DNA of 64,000 nt from Dipteris shenzhenensis. Its lineage: Eukaryota; Polypodiophyta; Polypodiopsida; Gleicheniales. Where the stretch lies: NCBI GenBank assembly GCA_047967505.1, contig CM106538.1. One strand, written 5' to 3'. The notes under the pieces are model-generated. The model was not told the DNA's origin and ran no database searches. It saw nothing but the letters and a program-made list of their open reading frames with translations. The position numbers and the translations under genes were made by a program. Below, piece after piece: positions 12,070 through 24,835 of the stretch (the stretch's first letter is position 1; each line of letters opens with the position of its first letter).

Positions 12070-13283
12070 GGAGAGAACTGAGAGGCTTTTCTTTTAAGTA
12101 TGGAGACTTTTGGCATTTTATTTGCTCAACTTTGACATCTTCAAACTATGTTACAAATTCGAATAAAGTAGTTTTGTAAATTCTGGAAGATTCCATTTCC
12201 ATCGACATTAATGGAGCTCAGGCTTTGGAACATTGTGTGTAGTTGGACTACCCATTGCATTTGTATGGTGGCTTGTTGGGATTGCTTTGAATCTGGCCTC
12301 GTGCTGTGCATGGGGTTTGTTGCTTGTAGAGCCCATAGTTGGAGGAGGTTCTATAGACTCTCCCGTTGTCTGGAGTCGACTAAGTCATCGATTGGTTGTG
12401 ACATTTGGCTAGTGAAGCTATGGCTAGCTTGTAGTAGTCTTGAGCTTTGCATGATGATAGCTACGGCTTATGTGCTATTGTTCGGTTGGCTAGAGTTTGG
12501 CGGGCCATCCATCATGGAGTTGGAGAGATTGGCACTGGGTCATTGATGCATTTGTGTTGCATGAGGGCTAGGGTTGGCACTTGTTGGAGGAGCTTAGGTA
12601 GCTGAGTCGAGGCCAAGGCTTGTAGAGGTCATAGCAGTGCACTAGGGAGTGATTTTGGAGGGTCGTTTGTGTTGTTTCGTGGATGGTTGCTTGTCTAGTC
12701 GGCCATTGTGTGAGGCACTTGGGTTGTGCTTGCTCGGCTGCCTGTCTTGGGATTTGTCAGAGTTGAGCTTTGGCATTGATGAAGGAGCTTATGCCCATCA
12801 GTTGATGTAGAGGCAACTTCAATCATCAATGGATTTGCCTTGGAGGAAGCTTGGTGTGCCTTGCTACTATTGCCACTGCTGTTGAGCTGTAAGGTTGTGG
12901 CTGCAATCATGGACGTGTTGAAGGCGACTGGACTTGAGGCTTGTTGAACATTGCTGTGGTTAGTGCTTTGTAGAGTCCCCATCTATTAGAGTTGAGTTGA
13001 TGGAGGCTGAGTTGCATAGGGTGCTCATGGGCTACAAAGTCTTTGTTGTAAAGTCGAGGTAGCTGAGCTCAAAGATAGAGTCGCACAAGTCTATGTTTCT
13101 TCCTATCTCTCCTTGAAAGTAGGATAGGAGAGTAGGCATCTCTCCTTAGGATAGGAGAGTAGGAATCTCTCCTTAGTCTCTTCAAATCTCTATCCCAGAG
13201 ATAAGAAACAACTCTCTCTCATGGCAGAGGATGCCTCACATAAGGAGGGCTTGATACTCCTGAAGGGAGTGGAAGCACAATTG
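12070..13283. other. Probable interior of a copia-type non-autonomous element
   Basis: No convincing gene is visible. Frames at 12211-12546 (+) and 12695-12982 (-) lack known motifs. The stretch lies on the internal side of a PBS-bearing LTR (13296-13457, minus orientation), so at least its right part may be non-coding interior of that element. Short GGATAGGAGAGTAGG repeats occur at about 13130-13170. Confidence 0.35.
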
Positions 13284-13295
13284 GCTTTGATACCA

Positions 13296-13457
13296 TGATG
13301 AAGTGGAGAGAGAGAGAGAGAGGAGTGCAAATGATATAGCTACCTATACACTGTGTTGTATGGAACATAAATAAGAATATATACATGAGAACCCCTTAGG
13401 GTTAGGGTTTTCTCCTAATGCCCTATCGAGATGGTGCAATTTACACCATCCTCAACA
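13296..13457 (-). repeat. copia-type LTR with adjacent PBS
   Basis: On the minus strand it starts TGTTGAGGATGGTGTAA and ends CACTTCATCA. It is followed at once (13284-13295) by TGGTATCAAAGC, a copia-like primer-binding site. It belongs to the same LTR family as 4833-4989 and 25127-25293. The matching second LTR was not found in the window. Confidence 0.65.
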
Positions 13458-15230
13458 AATATGCGGAGGGAAGCGAATCCTAAGGCTAGCCAAAAGGGTT
13501 GTAAGGAGATCCTTGGTAGTTGAACAAGTCCATAAGAGATGTAGCATGGTTTCAATGAGACAAGAGCATGCTAAAAATGCACAGGTGCAATATGGCATCG
13601 GGCTAGTGTCATCCCCATAGGAAAAATCCCCAGCATCGGACATTGCCACGTGAAGATCTTCTGCTTGAGAGGAAGCCCATTCTTCCATATGATATCCAAC
13701 CATCTTTTCCATGAGGTTTATTCAACTGCCAAAGCTAATTGGCATGACTCTAAAAACACGGCATGGGGATCAAAAGCCGATAAGTGCTTGCAGCCAAGTC
13801 AGTTTTATCATTGGAATATTTTGACAACCTGTCTCAAGTATATCAAGATCCAGTCTATCTTGGACTGAAGATGAGGAAATCAAGAGGAAAGGTTGAATTA
13901 AACCCCACACCTAGCTTGGAGTGTATGCTCGAACCATAATGCCTATTTGATGAAAGAAAGGACATGAAAGTACCATCATCTTGAATGACACCCTACACAT
14001 ATTTGACACCTTTGTACGTAAGCAAATATGCTTTTTGGGGTTCTACCACAACAAGAGGTGTAGGAAAGAGTCTACTCCGATGTATGCTCTACAATGCCAT
14101 ATTGTTCACCATATTTGGTGGATGTCTAGACCAACGAAGGTATTGTAGGATTACTTGCCAATTAGCAATCAGTTGGCCAGAAAAAGGACTGCCAAAAAAT
14201 ATCCTTGAAAAGACCCCATAAAACAAATTATGAAAAAGTGGTCTCCCAATTACCAAAATCATGTGTGCAAACAGTAATACACATCCCAGCAAGCATCTAC
14301 GTTTATGGATCCTTTTGAGTTGCAAAAGGTAGGTAGCATAGTAGCTATCCGAGTAATCAAATGATAATGTATGTTCAAAATGTTTGGCCTGCCATGCATT
14401 TTTGGAGAACAAACTAGCTCAACTTTCAGGAGATGGAGAGATGCCGTCTTTTCTTATTTTCCAAAGGTATTCCATTGCTTGACCTGAAGGCATCCAAGGT
14501 CTTGGTATAAGCAACAAGTGGAACTGCATATAAGCCATGATATTTCTTGCACGATGCATAGACACACATGTAGTGGCCAAGTAGAAAGCTTTCCATAATC
14601 TAGCTTTCGTTGTATCTGTTGCATCACCCAAGAAGTTTCCTCTTTTAAAGATATACACCAGCCATAGAGTCAGGTATCCCAAGTGCTGTACTATTTGTCT
14701 TGGTTCCAAAATGTGACCTAGCCATAGTAGCTCATGCAAATCTATTATATTCACAGGCAAAAGTCTAGACTTTTGAAAATTAATATGTAACCCATGAAGC
14801 ATTCCATATAATTCCAAAATATCCATGATAGAGCATGTGTTTGATCATAGTGTTTCACAGAAAGAAAAAAGAGTCATCTGCATATGCTTGAGTGACAAAG
14901 TGTTTGCCATTTGAAAGTTGTAGCCCATGCAAACTGCCCTCAGTTTGTAAGTTTGTCCATGTATAACAATAAAGGATGGGTAGCTATGGATCCATCGGCA
15001 AGGAAGATCACCACCAATAATGTAGTGAGTAGTACTATTTTGATATAACTAAAAGATAGCATTGCACATTCTTGTACCAAAACCCAATTTGTCCATTACC
15101 TAAGAAATGTAATTCCATTCCACAGTATGAAATGCCTTAGCAATATCAACCTGCATAATTAGCACATCTTTCTTTGTATATTTGGCATATTAGAATTGAG
15201 GACTAAGTGACTAAGTGCCTTATTATCCTC
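13458..15230 (-). pseudogene. LINE reverse transcriptase remnant
   Basis: Minus-strand frames give, in order, DIAKAFHTVEWNYI (RT motif A, near 15120-15160), a frameshifted relic of the YADD box (near 14880), GLHINFQKSR (near 14770), and a C-terminal zinc-binding segment with LHLLWTC (near 13540). This is the order of plant non-LTR retrotransposon ORF2. Endonuclease and ORF1 are missing, and several frameshifts make it dead. Confidence 0.82.
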
Positions 15231-15239
15231 CAACACCTA

Positions 15240-16440
15240 GCACTCTCGGTGGATAGGATTTTAGACATGTCTAGAAATCCATAGACTCGGACCCTTACAT
15301 AAGATAGTCTTTACAAAAATTGAGATCAATGCCTAAACTGTCTTTTTTGCTGTGATAAGCTCAAAGTGTTCCCGTTTGTCTTGCATGAACTAATCCGAAC
15401 CTTGATTTGCAGATTGTTCTTTTGCTCCGAGAACAGATACTTCTGGACCACATATCACATTCTGTTCCATAATATTGAAGTTTTGGACTTGAGGTCCTTT
15501 CTCAGTTTGAGCTGTAATCTCCTTTGGTTTCTCAGTTTGAGCTGCAATCTCCTCTGTTTCTCGGTTTGAGCTAGAACTAAATCTGGTACAGGTTCCTTCT
15601 CAATCGTCTTCAGATCTTTAATCCCTACATTTTTGAACACCTGAACCTTGAATGCTGCACCTTTGAAAACAGCTCCCTATTCTTCAATTTGCATGTCTTT
15701 ACTTGCTCTTCCATATGTACCCTACAAATCCAACAAAGAATTGCTAAAATCAAAGTTAATAGTAAAAATTGTTGCATCTCCCGGTCTGTTGGATTGTGCC
15801 TCTTTTGTTGCTTTCAATTTTTTCTCTAGTTTAGCATTCTTAGCCACCATGAGGGCCTCCACAGTGTATTTTGCTGAAGCAAAGGCCTTGTAGGTCTCTC
15901 AGCCACACCACCATCATGCTGCCTTTTATACTGGTCCACAACGTTTGAGACGTCTCAATCAATTTAGCTTTGAGCTCATTTACTCCTGTACCTGTCATGA
16001 AAACCCCATCTACTTCTTTAGCCATAGCCTTGAGTTGCACTTCCACCCCTTCCAAAGTTTTCACTCTTTCTCTAGCAATTACCAGATCAACCTGTAACTG
16101 TGTATAATTTTTAGATAATTTCTGCAATTGCTTGAAAAATGTGTCCATCTCATTTAGCCACTGCTGTACTATAGGGAGGCAATCTTTCTGCATCTTCAGT
16201 TGCTTGTTTAATTGATAAACCTCCTCCCCCTTCTATTCCTTGTACTGTTTAAATTCCCTCTGCTATTTTACCAGTTGTTGCTGCAACTGTGTAATCTTCA
16301 TTGCTTCCTGCTGACTGATCTCCATTTTGGCTTGTAATTCTTGTTTTTCTTTTTGCAACACCATAATTTGCATATCTCTTGCTATCTTTGGAGTACCACT
16401 TGTTGTTCCTGAAAATTTTTAATACTCGTAGAGCCATCTC
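15240..16440 (-). pseudogene. Coiled-coil ORF remnant, probably retroelement-derived
   Basis: A minus-strand frame, broken by a few stops, encodes a Gln/Lys/Glu-rich heptad-like protein (for example EKQELQAKMEISQQEAMKI near 16340 and NYTQLQVDLVIARERVKTLE near 16060). It lies downstream of a minus-strand gypsy integrase and may be an accessory ORF of that element. No enzymatic motif is visible. Confidence 0.4.
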
Positions 16441-17094
16441 GACTTCCTTCAGAGAATTTTTTTTAAATTTCTGTGCTTCTGAGAAACTTCACAGCCTTTA
16501 GAATGCGGAATAGTCACAAGCCAACGTGCTTCACTCAGTAAAGTGAACTTCGAGGTGTTCTCCACATAAGTACCACCATGAATGCAGACTTCTAGTCGGT
16601 ATTCACAATACCCAATCATAATTTTGATTTTTTGGCTCCTGGATTAATGAAAATCATAATCAATTGGCACATGCACCATACTGCCACTCCTTTCACCCAT
16701 TTAGGCTTTCGCTTCCTACTTTTGTCTTCGTACAACACTAGACAAGTCCTTGCGTGAAAACAAGTCAGAAACGAGTCCGACATCTCCCCCAGTCAGATTG
16801 GAGTCGAACTGCTTGGCAGTCGGATATGAGTCATACTACAACCAAACCATCTGTGAGTCATATCGAAGTCAACGTTGGTTTAGGTCAAACCACCATCGAA
16901 TTGACTTGAAATCTGACCTAGGTTGGATTACAAACAACTCTCAGATCTGGCCCTGGTCAGAAAAGAGGTGGACTCTTGCCCAGTTAAACCTTACCATTGC
17001 AATCCACTATACACAAAATTCAGCTATGATTTGACTAACCCAACCACACTGCCTCAGCCTCCATAAGTATGAATATATCACTTTCAACATTTCT

Positions 17095-18060
17095 TTATAT
17101 TGCCAACCCTTCAGGTTGAATTGCAGTCGGACATGAACAACATGCCAATGCTGTACCCACTGTACCTGCTGCATCACTCTCAACTGAATCGCCTTCTTCA
17201 CCATGCTTATCTTCTCCACTTGGCAGATGCAAACCATCACTACTAGTATCTCCACATACTCTGGCTCCAAGCCGAGATTTAGTCAGATCATTACCAAAAT
17301 ATGGTTTAAGTAGCCTAAAACCATTCACTAGCTTAGGAAAGCTGTTCCCATGCAAATCACTGACCAAGAATGTCCCTTGTGTCAGTACTTCCACAATCCT
17401 ATAAGGTCCATCATATCTCAAATTGAGTTTTCCTGAATGAGGTCCCAACTTGGAATTGTACATGAGGACCAAATCACCCTTTTTAAACAATTTAAACTTG
17501 ATATTTCTTTTAATCCAAGCTTGTCTTCTTCTTTGAATGATCTCTGAAATGCTTGAACTTATAATTCTATTCTCATCTAACTTCAGCAACTGCTGAATTC
17601 TAAAATTCATGGATTCTTCAGGAGATAACTTGTGTTCTACAGCAATCCTTAAGCTCCCCATAGTAAACTCCATTGGAACAACTGCCTCTGTGCCATACAC
17701 CAATCTAAAAGGAGTCATTCTTGTGGTTACTTTGAAGGCTGTTCTAAACGCCCATAGAACTGAATCTAGCTTCTAATCCCAGTCCTTAGGATTATCCTCA
17801 ATTGTGCTTCTAAAAATTTTCATAATGATCTTATTTGAACTTTCAGCCTGTCCATTACCTTGTGGATAGTATGCTATATATTTCTTATGCAACATCATGT
17901 GAGTCTTAGTTAGCTTTGCAATGACCTTATTAATAAATTGAGTACCTCTATTAGACACTATCTCAATTGGTATTCCAAACCTTGTCATGATATTATGATA
18001 CAAAAAATTTGCAATACTTATTCCCTTATTATCTTTCAAAGCTACTGCCTCAACCCACTT
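17095..18060 (-). pseudogene. Ty3/gypsy integrase C-terminal remnant
   Basis: Minus-strand frames contain FGIPIEIVSNRGTQFIN, AYYPQGNGQAESSNK, MTPFRLVYGTEAVVP and a chromodomain-free C terminus with GPYRIVEVLTQGTFLVSDLHG. In the DDE core the second Asp of the usual SDRGTQF reads Asn, and a stop at about 17773 splits the core from the C terminus. Confidence 0.85.
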
Positions 18061-18139
18061 AGTACACCTCTAATGTTTGTTGTTGGAAGAGAACACTTGT
18101 CAAGAAGTAAGCCAGCGATGATCTCCAAATTAATCAACT

Positions 18140-19420
18140 AAGTTTCTAGGGGAAGGAGACCCACATGGAAAGATTTGAAAAAATCTATGAGAAATTTGAT
18201 GACATTGGAGATTTATGTATGGTTAACAATTTTGGCTTGAGCCTTGATGGCAAGGCTAGACAATGGTTTAGAGCCTTGAACCCAAAAGAGAAGATTAATT
18301 AGACCACCTTATGTAAGTCATTCATAGTGGGGTTTGCCCCCAATGGACCAAAATGGAGCCCTATTAACTAGCTATATGAGGTAAAGTAGAAAGCGTTTGA
18401 GTCACTACACAATTACATCACTAGAATAAAGCACATGGACTCATGATGTGAGCCTCAGAAGAGGATGAATGATGAAAAATCATTGCCATACTTCCTCATA
18501 GTATTTTGGGATTCTAAACTCCATGATCATGTTGATTGATGAATCCTACTGCATTTGAATTACCCCAAGGGAGAAATCTCCAACAACTTCATCTGATCTG
18601 TCTCAATCCTTGAAGGTAGCTACCTCAAGGGACACTAAAGAAGCAAACATAGCTACCAAGGGGATGAATATGGAGGAACTCACTACTAGCTTATTAAATC
18701 GACTTAGCCAATATTGGAAAGGGGGAGCATCTTAAGTAGTTCCCAACAACCCCTACTTGTATCGAGACATGATAACATGTAGTGCAGAGTACACACCAAA
18801 AATCGCATACTGATGAGTGCCCTCATCTTAGGGCAAGACTGGAACTCTACTATGCCCATTGTGCACGTTGGGGAAATCATGACATTTTGCAATGTTGTTA
18901 TCCTAATGTGATCCCCCAACCCATGTATCAACCAAGACTGCAACAACTAACCTTGTCGACACCACCCACTGTAGCCAATCAGACCCAATTGGCAATACAA
19001 GGGGCTATGCCTACCAATCAAGGTCCATGTGGAACTCAAACCATTCCATTACCCCCACTAGTATTGGGACCTCAACCACCACCATCGTGAATCACTCTTT
19101 TGAATCAAGTGTTAGTAGAGGAATAACCTAGCTGGGAAGAGCTTGAATGTGATCTCATTAGAAACAACTACTTACCTTATCAGGATGCAGATCGATCTAG
19201 CTTTTTGAGCCACTATGTTATGTAGGATGACCAATATATTCCGATCTACTCATGTTTCTAAAAAAGAAGGGACATGGACTATAGCATTGTGCATAGTCCT
19301 CGAAAGCAACATGCCATTGCTGATTACTTGAGTAGGCTGCTATCAGGAAGCTCCAACAGGTATACCAGATGAACTTCCTGATGCAGGCATTTTCATGGTG
19401 GTGAGAATAGAAGAACCACC
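18140..19420 (+). pseudogene. Ty3/gypsy gag and pol fragments
   Basis: Plus-strand translation gives a gag capsid relic (LSLDGKARQWFRALNP, near 18240) and a degraded zinc knuckle (HCARWGNHDILQC, near 18860) with the first Cys lost. After an internal deletion comes the RNase H end (QHAIADYLSRLL, near 19320) leading to the integrase linker (PDELPDAGIFMV). Stops and a deletion of most of PR-RT make it non-functional. The integrase part resumes at 21250 after about 1.7 kb of other sequence. Confidence 0.75.
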
Positions 19421-20399
19421 ATATTGGTATGATAAAATGATGTTCTTTCTTACTGATGGTTTGATCCCTGAAACATTAACTAGGGATCATACAGGTGCTT
19501 ATTTTTTGTGAGCATTGATTGCAAGATTTTTCATTTTTTTTGCAAGCTTTTCTTGGGCTGAGCTTGGGGGACTTGATTTTTTTGGTCATTTTTTAGAACA
19601 TCATATAACACAACTCTTGGGGGACCGCACATGATATAAGACTCACATATGCTGTGAGCAACACTTATAACACAACCCTTGATTTGTGATCACTTGAGAA
19701 AGAAGGTTAGTTTGCAAGGTTCTAGGACATGGATTTAGAGGAGTGTGAGAGCTCAAGAAAAGAAGGTAAGGGTTTCAAATGATAGATTATTGTGTGGTTG
19801 CATATTAAGAGTGTAGTAGTGATTGGAAGCATTTGACTGATTGGAAGCATGCCCATCTTCAAAGCAATGCAATGATTGGAAGGATGCATTTTTAATTTGA
19901 AGGTAATCATTTCAGAATTGCATTAAGAAAAAACCCCTCAAATCATTGATCTTCAAACCAATGCAATGACTAATTATAGTCATGCCTTCAAAGCATCTTT
20001 TTGGTCATGCATAAAAAGCATCACGTATTTGAAGGCAAGCATTCCAAACTTGCATTCCATGCAAGCTCTACAACCAAGGCACACACACCAATAATGTAAT
20101 AGATCCTAATCTTGAAGACCTTTCATGTCTCTTTAATCACCAGTGTTGATGACAATATATGTAATCCTCAAACCATGTCACAAGAAAATCATGAAGATAC
20201 TCTTTGGGTCTCTAAAGGTCGATGATTTTATGCCAACAAGGTGTCCTAGCCCCACCTAGCTCTTTGGGCTCTCTAAATCATTTCAAAAGACAATTATGAA
20301 GATACTCTTTGAGGTCTCTATGGACAAGAAGCTAGCCTTTATGCCAATAAGGCCTCCTACTTCTAGTTAAAAGCTGCTAATTATAAGTGTTCAAAAGAG

Positions 20400-20845
20400 A
20401 AATTAAACAAAAAAACTTTTTAATTATATTTCATTTTGACACTCTAACACAAGAAATGGCTTTATTCATATCACATCGATTGTTTTGACTACAAACATGA
20501 CCATGCTTGGAGTCATATTGACCAAGTTATGGCCAAAATAAGATTGGCTATCCAAAACCCCCAAGCACATGAGGGGCTGCGCATATCACATCGATCATTT
20601 TGACTACAAACATGACCATGTTTGGAGTCATATTGACCAAGTTATGGCCAAAATAAGACGGTTGTCTTATTTTGGCCATAACTTGGTCATAACCGTCTTA
20701 TTTTGGCCATAACTTAGTCAATATGACTCCAAACATGGTCATGTTTGTAGTCAAAATGATCAATGTGATATGAATAAAGCCACTTCTTGTGTTAGAGTGT
20801 CTAAATTCTACATCTTTGAAAAGTTTTTGTTGAAAAATTCTTTCT
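20400..20845. repeat. Foldback (inverted-repeat) element
   Basis: The left arm (about 20405-20551), beginning AACAAAAAAACTTTTT and containing GACACTCTAACACAAGAAA, reappears inverted at about 20663-20840. A third partial copy lies in the middle (20581-20662). The arms are around 140 bp with high similarity. No ORF is present. It interrupts the gypsy remnant between its RNase H end (19420) and integrase (21250). Confidence 0.85.
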
Positions 20846-21249
20846 TTCATAAGAGCTTGAACTTATCATGCTACACATGCGCATAATGTTTTGCCAACCA
20901 TCATTATATATCAAAAGTTTGAACATGTATACTTAGTGGTTATTAATAATGAATAATTTCAACAAGAGCATAATCAATGATACTAAAAGGGCATCCTTAT
21001 TAGCTTCACGTGAAGGCACCACACAAGTTCATGGTGACATGAACGTGATCCATAATTGGTGATCCATGCACAAAATTCTTACCTTGAGGCTCAAATAAAG
21101 ATAGCAAGAAAACCCTTAAGCTCACAAAGGTGTATGTTATTAGTATTCCCTGTCATGTCTTTTTCATTCACAACTCAAAAAAAGCTCACAAAAAAATGAA
21201 AAAGCTCGCATGCAAAGGTCGCAAAAAATTTTCCCCCAGATTAGACAAA

Positions 21250-21760
21250 GAAACTTGTTTTACAAAGCAGACCTTTCCTGGTAATTGCCGATGTTTTGTA
21301 TAGAAGAGGAATTGACCAGGTAATCAGAAGATGTATACAAGATCATGAGCCAAAGGCTGTCCTAGCTGAAGCCCATGGAGGACTAGCAGGAGGACACTTC
21401 TCTGGAGATATTACAGGTAAAAAGATTTTATAAGCTGGTTTATGGTGGCCTACAATTTAAAAGATGCATAATTGGGCCAAAGCATGTTTGCCATGTCAGA
21501 AAGATGATAGACTACTTGACAGTGATAGGATGCCCCATAAACCAATTCTCCCCTTGGGACCTTTTCAGAAATGGGGACTAGATTTTATTGGACCCATCAA
21601 ACCTCCAGCAAAGTTTTCATGTAATCAATATATTTTGGGTGCCACTGATTATTGTACAAAATGGGTTGAAGTTGTAGCACTCAACACATGCAAGGCTAGG
21701 ACTGTGGTACATTTCCTTTGTCACAACATTGTCACGAGGTTTGGTGTTCCTATTATGAGC
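21250..21760 (+). pseudogene. Ty3/gypsy integrase fragment
   Basis: The frame holds a degraded HHCC zinc-binding part (LAEAHGGLAGGHFSGD...CLPCQ) and the first part of the catalytic core (FQKWGLDFIGPI, LGATDYCTKWVEV, HNIVTRFGVPI). It ends abruptly at about 21755, just before the second catalytic Asp. It continues the gypsy copy seen at 18140-19420. The sequence after the break looks unrelated and leads into the gene at 22226. Confidence 0.82.
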
Positions 21761-22225
21761 TCCACCAACACACATCTAAGAGAGGAGGGTTGCTTGCACA
21801 CATGGCAAGGTGAACCACCAATCAAGAATGTACACGTGTCATCACTTCCTTTAATCCAAAAACAAGAGGCACAGGGTGTCGGGCACACTGCCCTCGAAAA
21901 AATAGGTTTTCCTGCTCACATCTCTCAAAAGAGGGAGATGGGGCAAGAAGGAAGAGGAGAGGGAGACAAGGGGCGAGGCAGGACTGAGTGGAGGGAGAGA
22001 GGGCGGGATTCAAGGGAGGAAATTCTAGTTTTCTAAGGTTAAAATCACTTCAAGACGTCCCCTTTAGACGGGTATCCAAAATGGCAAGTTTGTGGTTGCT
22101 ATAGCCTGCGGCTAGCGGGGGCAGTGCTAATAAATTATGTTACCTTTGGTATTAGGAGAACCATGACTACACACTTCCAAGTGAGGGGAGGAAAAGCATG
22201 AAAAGCATGAGGGTCTAGGTGCTTC

Positions 22226-23560
22226 ATGAAGAAGAAGAGGAAAGCCGACAACAAGAAGATGGGCAAGGAACCCAAAACCCTTGTTTGCCCTAAACCCTTT
22301 GCACCTCGTCCTCCATGAGACAGTCATGGGCTTTCTCATCCACTTCCTTCACCCCGCTTCCAACCTCACTCTCAGCTATGTCGCCTCCCCTGACGCTAAG
22401 GTCGACCTCGGCACCATCGCCACACACTTCTCCCTCGACCCTTCCTTTGTTCGCTTCAATGGCCACTACCTCAGTCGCAATCACCACTTTATCTGTAGCC
22501 TCTCCTGGCGCCAGGTTCTCACCTTCTTTCACAGCCGGGGATTCAGCTCTGGTCGAGCCCATCAGGACCCCGTCCTCGTGGAAGGGGTTTCTCTCCTGCA
22601 ACCCCGTATTGGAGGTCAGTAGCTGCTGATTGTACGTTTTCAGAAGTCCTGTATACGGTTTTGTCTAACTGCAAATCTTTTAGTATGACACAATGGTCTA
22701 AACGTATGAAGCACAGGGAATTTGCTGCAGATCCCAATGTTGCCGTATCTGAAGAGGATGGTTTGAATCACGACGACTCTCAGAATTTGAAAAGGACAGC
22801 AAGAGAAGCAGGTATTCCCGCCTGTACCACGGGAGAGAAACGCATAAGGCAAGAAAATAATTCAGGTACGTTTGCATGCAATCCAACACCTAGTAACTTG
22901 ATTCGAATGAGAGTACGTATGTTCTACGAGTAGCTATGCTCACAGGTTGAGTCGTTCTGCCGTAGGAAGTACGTCAAGTGTGTCTGAACCATTGACTTTA
23001 CCATCAAAACTGAAGAGAAGACGAGATCAAGATCCTGCTGTTTCTAGCAAGTGGAGCAAACGGATTAGACATGAGGTCAGTCCAGGTGAGAAGCTATTCT
23101 TATTTGTGTTGCAGTCGTCTTTGCAAAAAGCAATACACGCGAGACCTTGTAATGGGTTAGAAATCTGGAAAGGAATACTAATGGTTTTTAGAAAACCCAA
23201 GAGATTTTGGAATCTTTCAAAAGCCTATGGTTGTGTACCGATGAGAACATAAGCGTAGCTTTGCTTACTCAGTTATTTTTATCTTTAATTTTTTCATTTA
23301 CTCTTAATTTTGTTTGAAGTCGCTTACAAACTCTCTTCTTTCGCTTGTTTTATAAAAAGTTTATATTCTAGTCTTATGAAGGTATATATTGGTCTTTAGG
23401 TATCTGCGATGCAGATACCTGGCTAAGTTCAACAGATGACAACATTCTCCAGTCCCAAGAGACCAAGTATAGGCGTGCTTCAAAGAGACCTGTGGCAGGA
23501 GATGAAGTTTCAACCTACACAGCACTTTGGAAAAGAATAAAGGAGATAAGAGTTTGAAAC
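22226..23560 (+). CDS. Candidate host gene, multi-exon, unknown function
   Basis: Several open segments bounded by GT/AG sites suggest a spliced gene. A GC-richer first exon (about 22240-22612) encodes, in one frame, DAKVDLGTIATHFSLDPSF, FNGHYLSR and SLSWRQVLTFFHSRGF, which looks like real protein. Three later exons (about 22684-22865, 22947-23086, 23400-23558) each carry a Trp-Lys-Arg motif: WSKRMKH, WSKRIRHE and LWKRIKEIRV before the stop. The 5' end is unclear: the ATG at 22226 starts a basic frame that stops at 22318, so either a frameshift or a different start must be assumed. A CACGTG-type box lies near 21833. I do not recognise the family. Confidence 0.45.
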
Positions 23561-24249
23561 TGAGACTTCACATATGTGATCTGCTGGAGTTCTCAAAATC
23601 GCTTCATGTTTGAAAGAAAAGGTGCAATGAGGAAACTGTATGAAATCTTTTTCTGTCAGAGTTTCTATAGTGCTGAATCTGTACATCTTAAGGTTATAGC
23701 AGTATGTGCTGTCTTTGCCACAAACATGCTCATTTAAAGAGGATCTGCATTATTTCAAGTGCAGCCTCGGATAAGCCTCGGGAGTAATATCCAGCTTTAA
23801 ATAATCAAATGTAGATGACAGTGTTTTACTTAACTATACTGGCTTTTGTTTTTGAAGTTTTTTGATGGGACATCAGCTTGAGCTCCTAGTAGAATCTTTC
23901 AACCTACTCTTGCAGACTAGGGTAAATGAATTAGGAAACCTAGGTGATATATCTTTCAAGGCAGGTAGCAGATGCGAAAGACGTGAAGTCAGCTTATGGT
24001 ACTGTCAAATGCATTGGGTGCTACTATCGTTCCTAACCTAACATCTCAAATCTAAGGCATGTGCAGTAAGGCAAGGCATGAGGACATAGAGGATATATAG
24101 CTAAAAGTTCACAAGAGAATACTGATGGACTCTGGGAGGAATGCTCTGACCTGAATCCTGCTTATGTACTAGCTCCAAATGCTGCTCATAGGACTGTGCT
24201 CTAGTATCCGGTACTATAGCATATCTTCTAGTGATCCTCACTCTTTGAT

Positions 24250-24820
24250 CTAACCTGAATTCTTGAGAAACCCAGTCCGAGCCAGCTGCTGTAACTGAGC
24301 TAATTCACAAGTGTTGAAGAACTTATACCCCTCAATACATCCAATACAACAGCCCTCAATCCAGTACCACCAATTCCAACTCCAGCTTGATTTTCCAAAG
24401 ACAATTAGATTGCGACGCCTCCAAACTGCCAACAAAGTAGGCCGTCTTCCTGTTAGGCAATCTCCCCTCCCCTTGATAGGTGAGCCAAGATAATTCCAAA
24501 ACCTCTTAAACGGAGGACAAGACCAAAGAAGATTTAGTATGTCCATGTACCATCTGTAAAACAAAGAAAATGTAGTGTGTCCATGTCCACTGAGCAATAT
24601 TCAATCCTATATGTGCAGAGCCTTCAAAGAGAAGAATGCTATCTTTCTTGGGATATTTCCAATTTACTATTTCTACCATAATCAGAACACTGTATCCATG
24701 AAAACAGCGTTGTAAGCTGTAGACACCTTGATTTGGCTCAGAACAGTAACCTAACCAACCGATTCTTAGCCCTCCAGCTAGTAGGACAGGTAACATTAGT
24801 TGCCCAATAAACGCTTGCAA
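24250..24820 (-). pseudogene. LINE zinc-binding C-terminal fragment
   Basis: A minus-strand frame contains ILNLLWSCPPFKRFWNYLG and LLAVWRRRNLIVFGK, the pattern of the reverse-transcriptase zinc-binding region at the end of plant LINE ORF2. An upstream broken frame (24506-24820) adds IVNWKYPKKDSILLFEG. No RT core is present. Confidence 0.75.
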
Positions 24821-24835
24821 GTGCTGTCAGTCTGT

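Noticed and set aside
11694-12116. Long open frames of Ser-Leu or Arg-Glu repeats
   Set aside because: Translation of (GA)n microsatellites on either strand; not genes. The same applies to 9056-9256 and 57471-57710.
12211-12546. 111-codon plus-strand frame as a gene
   Set aside because: Cys/Trp/Leu-rich without motif, next to microsatellites and retroelement sequence; no exon partners seen.
13395-13412. Telomere-like GGGTTAGGGTTT
   Set aside because: Only about two units inside a copia-type LTR; too short to be an interstitial telomere array.
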